Shown one piece after another: positions 60,669 to 64,000 of a stretch of 64,000 nt of DNA. Position numbers and translations under genes: made by a program. The notes below the pieces were generated by a model. The model was not told the DNA's origin and searched no databases. It worked only from the letters and a program-made list of their open reading frames with translations. Origin of the DNA: Chloroflexi bacterium AL-N1 (GTDB lineage Bacteria > Chloroflexota > Chloroflexia > Chloroflexales > Roseiflexaceae); NCBI GenBank assembly GCA_013122435.1, contig WYDT01000001.1, positions 248,001 through 312,000 on the forward strand, read 5' to 3'. The first letter of the stretch is position 1. Every line of letters starts with the position of its first letter.

Positions 60669-61682
60669 CTACAATTCATTGTTGATAACTGTTGCATAAT
60701 CTGCTGGCCTGGTAAGGATCGAAGGGGCTAATTTCGACCAGCTTTCCCAGCCCACTTTTGATACGTTGCCCTTTTGATCTGTCGCATCTGGTAAAGCACG
60801 ATTTGCCAGTGTTAACATGCGGGCTGTCACATTGGGAAAAAGGGCATTTGCTGCGCTTATAAGACGTGCCTGCCATGTGAGTGTAAGATGTGGTTTAGAC
60901 TGACGAACGGCGTCGATAATACGGTGAGCCGCTTCTTCTGCGCTCATAGAACTGAGTGGCGAAGCATCGGAAATGCTGAACCAGGCAAATTCCTTGTTGG
61001 GTTGCCCTTTGAATAGCGCATTCACGTGTGAATCGGTTCGCATCAGTCCAGGACAAACAGTTGTTACCTTGATAGTATCCTGAGCCAACTCTGCACGCAT
61101 ACCATCGGAGAGACCTACAAGTGCAAATTTACTCGTAATATAAGGAAGCAGATGCGGAACAGCCACTTTTCCTCCAACCGAGGCAATATTGACGATATGC
61201 CCCCCATTACGACGCTGCAGGTGTGGGATGGCCGCTAGCATCGTATAGAGTGGACCATATGTGTGCGTGGCCATGGCATGCTCAAAATCCTCGACTTGCG
61301 TATGCTCAAGTGGACCAACCTGAATGACACCAGCATTATTGATTAAGACATCAATAACACCATAGTGGTCTACCACCCTCTGCACTGTATCCTGTACCTG
61401 TTGCTGATCGCGTATATCACAGGAAAAGGCTTTTGCAACTGCACCCATTGAGTGCAGTTCGTCTTCTGCACGCCGCAGATCCTCCTCGTCGCGGGCAATA
61501 AGCGCCAGACGGGCCCCCCGATATCCTAACTGACGTGCGAGTACCAAACCCAAACCACGTGAGCCACCAGTGATAAGCACCACTCGGTTGCGTATGTCCA
61601 GCAGTGGTTGTTTGCGACGTCTACACAACAGCAAACCCAGCCCTAACGTACCTAATGTAATTATACTCGAAGATCTTTTCAT
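60669..61682 (-). CDS. Short-chain dehydrogenase/reductase with N-terminal membrane segment
   Basis: A 337-residue SDR. The NAD(P) motif is VLITGGSRGLGLVLARQLGY, preceded by a hydrophobic N-terminus (TLGTLGLGLLLC). NNAGVIQVG is present, and the catalytic YITSK follows the Ser in VNIASVGG. The length matches 'classical' SDRs with a C-terminal extension. The substrate is unknown. It belongs to the operon starting at 62132. Confidence 0.85.
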   Translation of the reverse strand: MKRSSSIITLGTLGLGLLLCRRRKQPLLDIRNRVVLITGGSRGLGLVLARQLGYRGARLALIARDEEDLRRAEDELHSMGAVAKAFSCDIRDQQQVQDTVQRVVDHYGVIDVLINNAGVIQVGPLEHTQVEDFEHAMATHTYGPLYTMLAAIPHLQRRNGGHIVNIASVGGKVAVPHLLPYITSKFALVGLSDGMRAELAQDTIKVTTVCPGLMRTDSHVNALFKGQPNKEFAWFSISDASPLSSMSAEEAAHRIIDAVRQSKPHLTLTWQARLISAANALFPNVTARMLTLANRALPDATDQKGNVSKVGWESWSKLAPSILTRPADYATVINNEL

Positions 61683-61742
61683 TACCGATCTCCTTCCTTT
61701 ACATACATGTATTGCTTCTTAAACACCACCAGAAAATAGAAC

Positions 61743-62132
61743 CTACTTCTCAAATGATTGCACACGATGAACATTGAGATAGATCTCGTTACCTTCAATA
61801 TGATCGATCTGGTCTGGTAGAAAATAGCGGTCTCCGGCAAAGAGTCCGAAGCTATCAACACGGATAAAGCCCTTGTTGAGCAACCGTTCACGCATTTCCT
61901 CTGGAAATCTATCTGTACCAAAGATAGAATCAGCAGCCTGTTCGATGAGTGATGGTTCTGGCATCTCTGGCTTAGGAGCGGTAGCTGCTCCAGTACCGTG
62001 ATTGTCATTGAGTTCAGGAGCGGCGCCAAAATAGATATGGTCAACCGTACCCACTTCTGTGTTGCTCTTATCGATAACCTTCATTCCTTTTTGGATAGTG
62101 GCAAAAGGATGTTGTTCATTGTTGTCAATCAT
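61743..62132 (-). CDS. PRC-barrel-like (DUF2171-type) protein
   Basis: A 129-residue protein. MKVIDKSNTEVGTVDHIYFG and DSFGLFAGDRYFLPDQIDHI match a PRC-barrel-like DUF2171 fold, with a variable insert (residues ~45-80) between. AAGGAG is eight bases before the ATG at 62132; a TTG seven codons upstream is disfavoured. Function unknown. A -24/-12 site lies 54 bases upstream. Confidence 0.75.
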   Translation of the reverse strand: MIDNNEQHPFATIQKGMKVIDKSNTEVGTVDHIYFGAAPELNDNHGTGAATAPKPEMPEPSLIEQAADSIFGTDRFPEEMRERLLNKGFIRVDSFGLFAGDRYFLPDQIDHIEGNEIYLNVHRVQSFEK

Positions 62133-62185
62133 AATCAGGCTCCTTGTAATCAATATATTCTTCCAATTGAACTACTAAACGTATT

Positions 62186-62201
62186 TGCAAAATCAAGGCC
62201 A
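62186..62201 (-). promoter_or_regulatory. Sigma-54-type promoter for the DUF2171-SDR operon
   Basis: Minus strand TGGCCTTGATTTTGCA with GG-N10-GC spacing. Confidence 0.65.
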
Positions 62202-62274
62202 AATGTGAGCGCGTTTTCCAACTATTTCAAAAGACTATGTATTTGTGAATTGCTCTGAAATTCATCAAGCAAAT

Positions 62275-62290
62275 CGGCATACAAATTGCA
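62275..62290 (+). promoter_or_regulatory. Sigma-54-type promoter for yihY-like gene
   Basis: CGGCATACAAATTGCA with GG-N10-GC spacing, divergent from the site at 62186. It indicates that translation starts at 62353 and not at an ATG at 62245. Confidence 0.68.
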
Positions 62291-62352
62291 TAATGTGTAG
62301 CGTCACGCAGATAGAATTGTTCCATAAAATCGTTCAGTGCCAGAGGTGTATG

Positions 62353-63432
62353 ATGCAAAAAGTGCTACAACTGTTCAAAGAGACGTTTTCTGAGTGGAGC
62401 GAAGATAAAGCCCCCCGATTAGCGGCAGCGCTCTCGTATTACACCATCTTCTCCCTGTCCCCATTACTTATTGTAGTTTTAGGTATTGCCAGCATTTTGT
62501 ACAGTGGTGCAGAGGAAGAATTACTCACACAGATACAGAATATGGTTGGTGAAGATGGTGCAGCGGCAATTGAAGCAATGTTGGGTGGACAGAACAGCCA
62601 ATCGTCGGGAATTATTGCAACTATCGTTGGTGTAGCCACGTTGTTATTTGGCGCATCGGGTGTGTTTGGACAATTACAGGATTCACTCAACACTATCTGG
62701 AATGTTCAACCTAAGCCCGACCAGGGCATTATGGCAATTGTGAAGAAACGCTTCTTCTCGCTCACCATGGTGCTGGGAACTGGCTTCTTGTTGTTGGTGT
62801 CGTTGATTGCCAGCACGGCGCTCAATATAGCAATCAATTATCTGAGTGATTTTTTACCCGATATTCCGTTCTTGTTGCAAGCCATCAACGGGAGTGTTGC
62901 ACTACTCATTGTCATTGGTACCTTTGGGCTGATCTATAAGATTGTTCCCGATGTTGAGATTGCATGGAAAGATGTATGGGTTGGGGCAGCGGTGACAGGT
63001 CTGCTTTTTCTGTTTGGTCAATGGCTTCTACAACAGTACATTACATATGGTGCGCCTGCTTCAAAATATGGAGCAGTCGGATCGCTCATTATCATACTTA
63101 TTTGGTTGTACTACTCAGCTCAGATCTTCTTCTTTGGTGCAGAATTCACACAGGTATATGCGAGACTCTATGGCTCACGTATTCAGCCAAGCAGTCATGC
63201 GATGCGTTTTTCCAGAGCGATGGATGAAACGCAAGAGCAGCAGAAAGCCTCAAATGATGCTGATACAGACAAACCTGTACCTCAGCGTGCTCCCCAAACA
63301 GTAAGAACATCAGATGATCCTACCCCAGGCACACCGCAACCTCGTGGCCCAGTAGTCACAATGGTTATTGGTTTTGTGGGCGGTTTATTTATAGGTCTCT
63401 GGGGTAGCACAAAAAGTAAAGAACCGAAATAG
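62353..63432 (+). CDS. YihY/BrkB family membrane protein
   Basis: A 359-residue protein with six membrane segments of the YihY fold. It has AALSYYTIFSLSPLLIVVLG, then ASGVFGQLQDSLNTIWNVQP and YYSAQIFFFGAEFTQVYA. Despite names such as virulence factor BrkB or ribonuclease BN, members are membrane proteins of uncertain transport role. The hydrophilic C-terminal ~60 residues are Pro/Asp/Gln-rich. An upstream ATG at 62245 would precede the predicted transcription start. The last gene of the window follows by 16 bases. Confidence 0.9.
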   Translation: MQKVLQLFKETFSEWSEDKAPRLAAALSYYTIFSLSPLLIVVLGIASILYSGAEEELLTQIQNMVGEDGAAAIEAMLGGQNSQSSGIIATIVGVATLLFGASGVFGQLQDSLNTIWNVQPKPDQGIMAIVKKRFFSLTMVLGTGFLLLVSLIASTALNIAINYLSDFLPDIPFLLQAINGSVALLIVIGTFGLIYKIVPDVEIAWKDVWVGAAVTGLLFLFGQWLLQQYITYGAPASKYGAVGSLIIILIWLYYSAQIFFFGAEFTQVYARLYGSRIQPSSHAMRFSRAMDETQEQQKASNDADTDKPVPQRAPQTVRTSDDPTPGTPQPRGPVVTMVIGFVGGLFIGLWGSTKSKEPK

Positions 63433-63448
63433 AATAAGGAGTCACATT

Positions 63449-64000
63449 GTGAAAAAAGTTCTACTGCTAGTCATAGATGCACTAAACTCACGTGTGGTAC
63501 TGCCAGCTATAGATGAGGGACGATTACCACATTTTCAAGCATTCTCAGAGGTTGGTATACTCAATCCCGGCTGTACCACGATCTTCCCTTCAATTACGCC
63601 TGTTGCAACGTCATCTATTATCACGGGTTGTTATCCACAGGAACATGGGATAGCAGCAGATTATTGGTATAACGCCGAGACCAACGATGTCGCCTCTTTT
63701 GGGGCAGATTTTCAAGTGGTCTGGAAACATGGCATGGGCGTTTTCTTTGACGACTTTCTGATTAAACTCAATCATCAGCGTTTGCAGGCACCCACACTTT
63801 TCCAACAGGTCGAGCAAACCGGACTAACAGCAGCGTGTTTAAACTATCTTATTTATCGTGGCAATGTCCTGCATCGCGTTGATACACCTCGTTTGCTGAC
63901 GTTGATACCCGATGTGCCATTGGCAGAACATGTCTACGGACCATCCCTCCTGCGGTTAGGTGATTTTGTGGAGCCAGATGTAGCCGATATCGATCTGTCG
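63449..64000 (+). CDS. Type I phosphodiesterase / alkaline phosphatase family protein (3' end outside window)
   Basis: The first 184 codons, GTG start with AAGGAG 8-13 bases upstream. VLLLVIDALNSRVV supplies the first metal-binding aspartate, and FPSITPVATSSIITG holds the catalytic Thr. EHGIAADYWYN and LNYLIYRGNV follow, as in nucleotide pyrophosphatase/phosphodiesterase-like members of the alkaline phosphatase superfamily. The substrate may be a nucleotide sugar, phosphonate or phospholipid; not decidable from the visible part. The reading frame runs to the window edge. Confidence 0.85.
   Translation, partial: MKKVLLLVIDALNSRVVLPAIDEGRLPHFQAFSEVGILNPGCTTIFPSITPVATSSIITGCYPQEHGIAADYWYNAETNDVASFGADFQVVWKHGMGVFFDDFLIKLNHQRLQAPTLFQQVEQTGLTAACLNYLIYRGNVLHRVDTPRLLTLIPDVPLAEHVYGPSLLRLGDFVEPDVADIDLS

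Noticed and set aside
1..64000. CRISPR arrays, rRNA and tRNA genes
   Set aside because: No regularly spaced repeats, tRNA-like cloverleaf signatures or rRNA segments were recognised on either strand; a tRNAscan or Infernal run would be decisive.

Overview
The window is most probably a chromosomal segment of a member of the Chloroflexota (inference). It has moderate GC and encodes FixABCX, HypABF, O-antigen-ligase/TPR, Uma2 and RAYT proteins together with a large set of DUF2382/GSP17M/DUF3618/DUF1206-type stress and envelope proteins. No rRNA, tRNA or CRISPR array was found, so the taxonomy rests on protein flavour only.

Region 1 (1-13.9 kb) is almost entirely on the minus strand. It holds an O-antigen-ligase-like membrane protein cut by the window edge, recN, a flavin-reductase-fold protein, a CDP-alcohol phosphatidyltransferase, parB-parA, a LysM/SH3/M23 envelope hydrolase and a heterodimeric ABC exporter pair. 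Four parS-like sites (5497, 7956, 8069, 12685) lie in this stretch, one of them inside an exporter gene. Region 2 (14.0-18.7 kb, plus strand) has hypA-hypB-hypF (NiFe-hydrogenase maturation) and a GH28 pectinase-like gene. At 18.74-19.05 kb, between convergent genes, there is a cluster of DnaA boxes, three perfect and phased at 20-21 bp, beside AT-rich DNA. G/C bias on the plus strand changes from C-rich to G-rich at about 18.5 kb. With the nearby parABS this is a strong candidate for the chromosomal origin.

Region 3 (19.0-30 kb) holds a bifunctional-nuclease-domain protein, a phosphotransferase, a REP-associated tyrosine transposase (RAYT) with six copies of an AGCTTCCGGAAGCT palindrome, a broken Uma2 gene, the fixABCX electron-bifurcation operon with an unknown small gene, and a GH65 phosphorylase/beta-phosphoglucomutase pair. 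Region 4 (30-41 kb) has a rhomboid protease, a heavily decayed MscS gene, an App1-like phosphatase, a frameshifted TrkA-C gene, DUF1328, DUF2383, DUF1206 and zincin-like membrane proteins, an ABC-2 export system and a FocA-like transporter.

Region 5 (34-63 kb) contains the most interesting signal. At least fifteen sites fit GG-N10-GC (TGGCAY-N5-NTGCA), the invariant layout of sigma-54 -24/-12 promoters. They stand, correctly oriented, before small stress, envelope and membrane genes: DUF1328, DUF2383, AI-2E exporters, GSP17M, DUF2382, CsbD, a single-domain response regulator, a LEA-like lipoprotein, a PRC-barrel-like protein and YihY. Two operons carry tandem copies. One of these promoters also precedes a translationally coupled three-gene operon (SbnA-like PLP synthase, FAD/NAD(P)-binding protein, Y4yA-type PLP decarboxylase) that looks like a compact pathway for an unknown amino-acid-derived metabolite. 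The window ends inside a type I phosphodiesterase gene.
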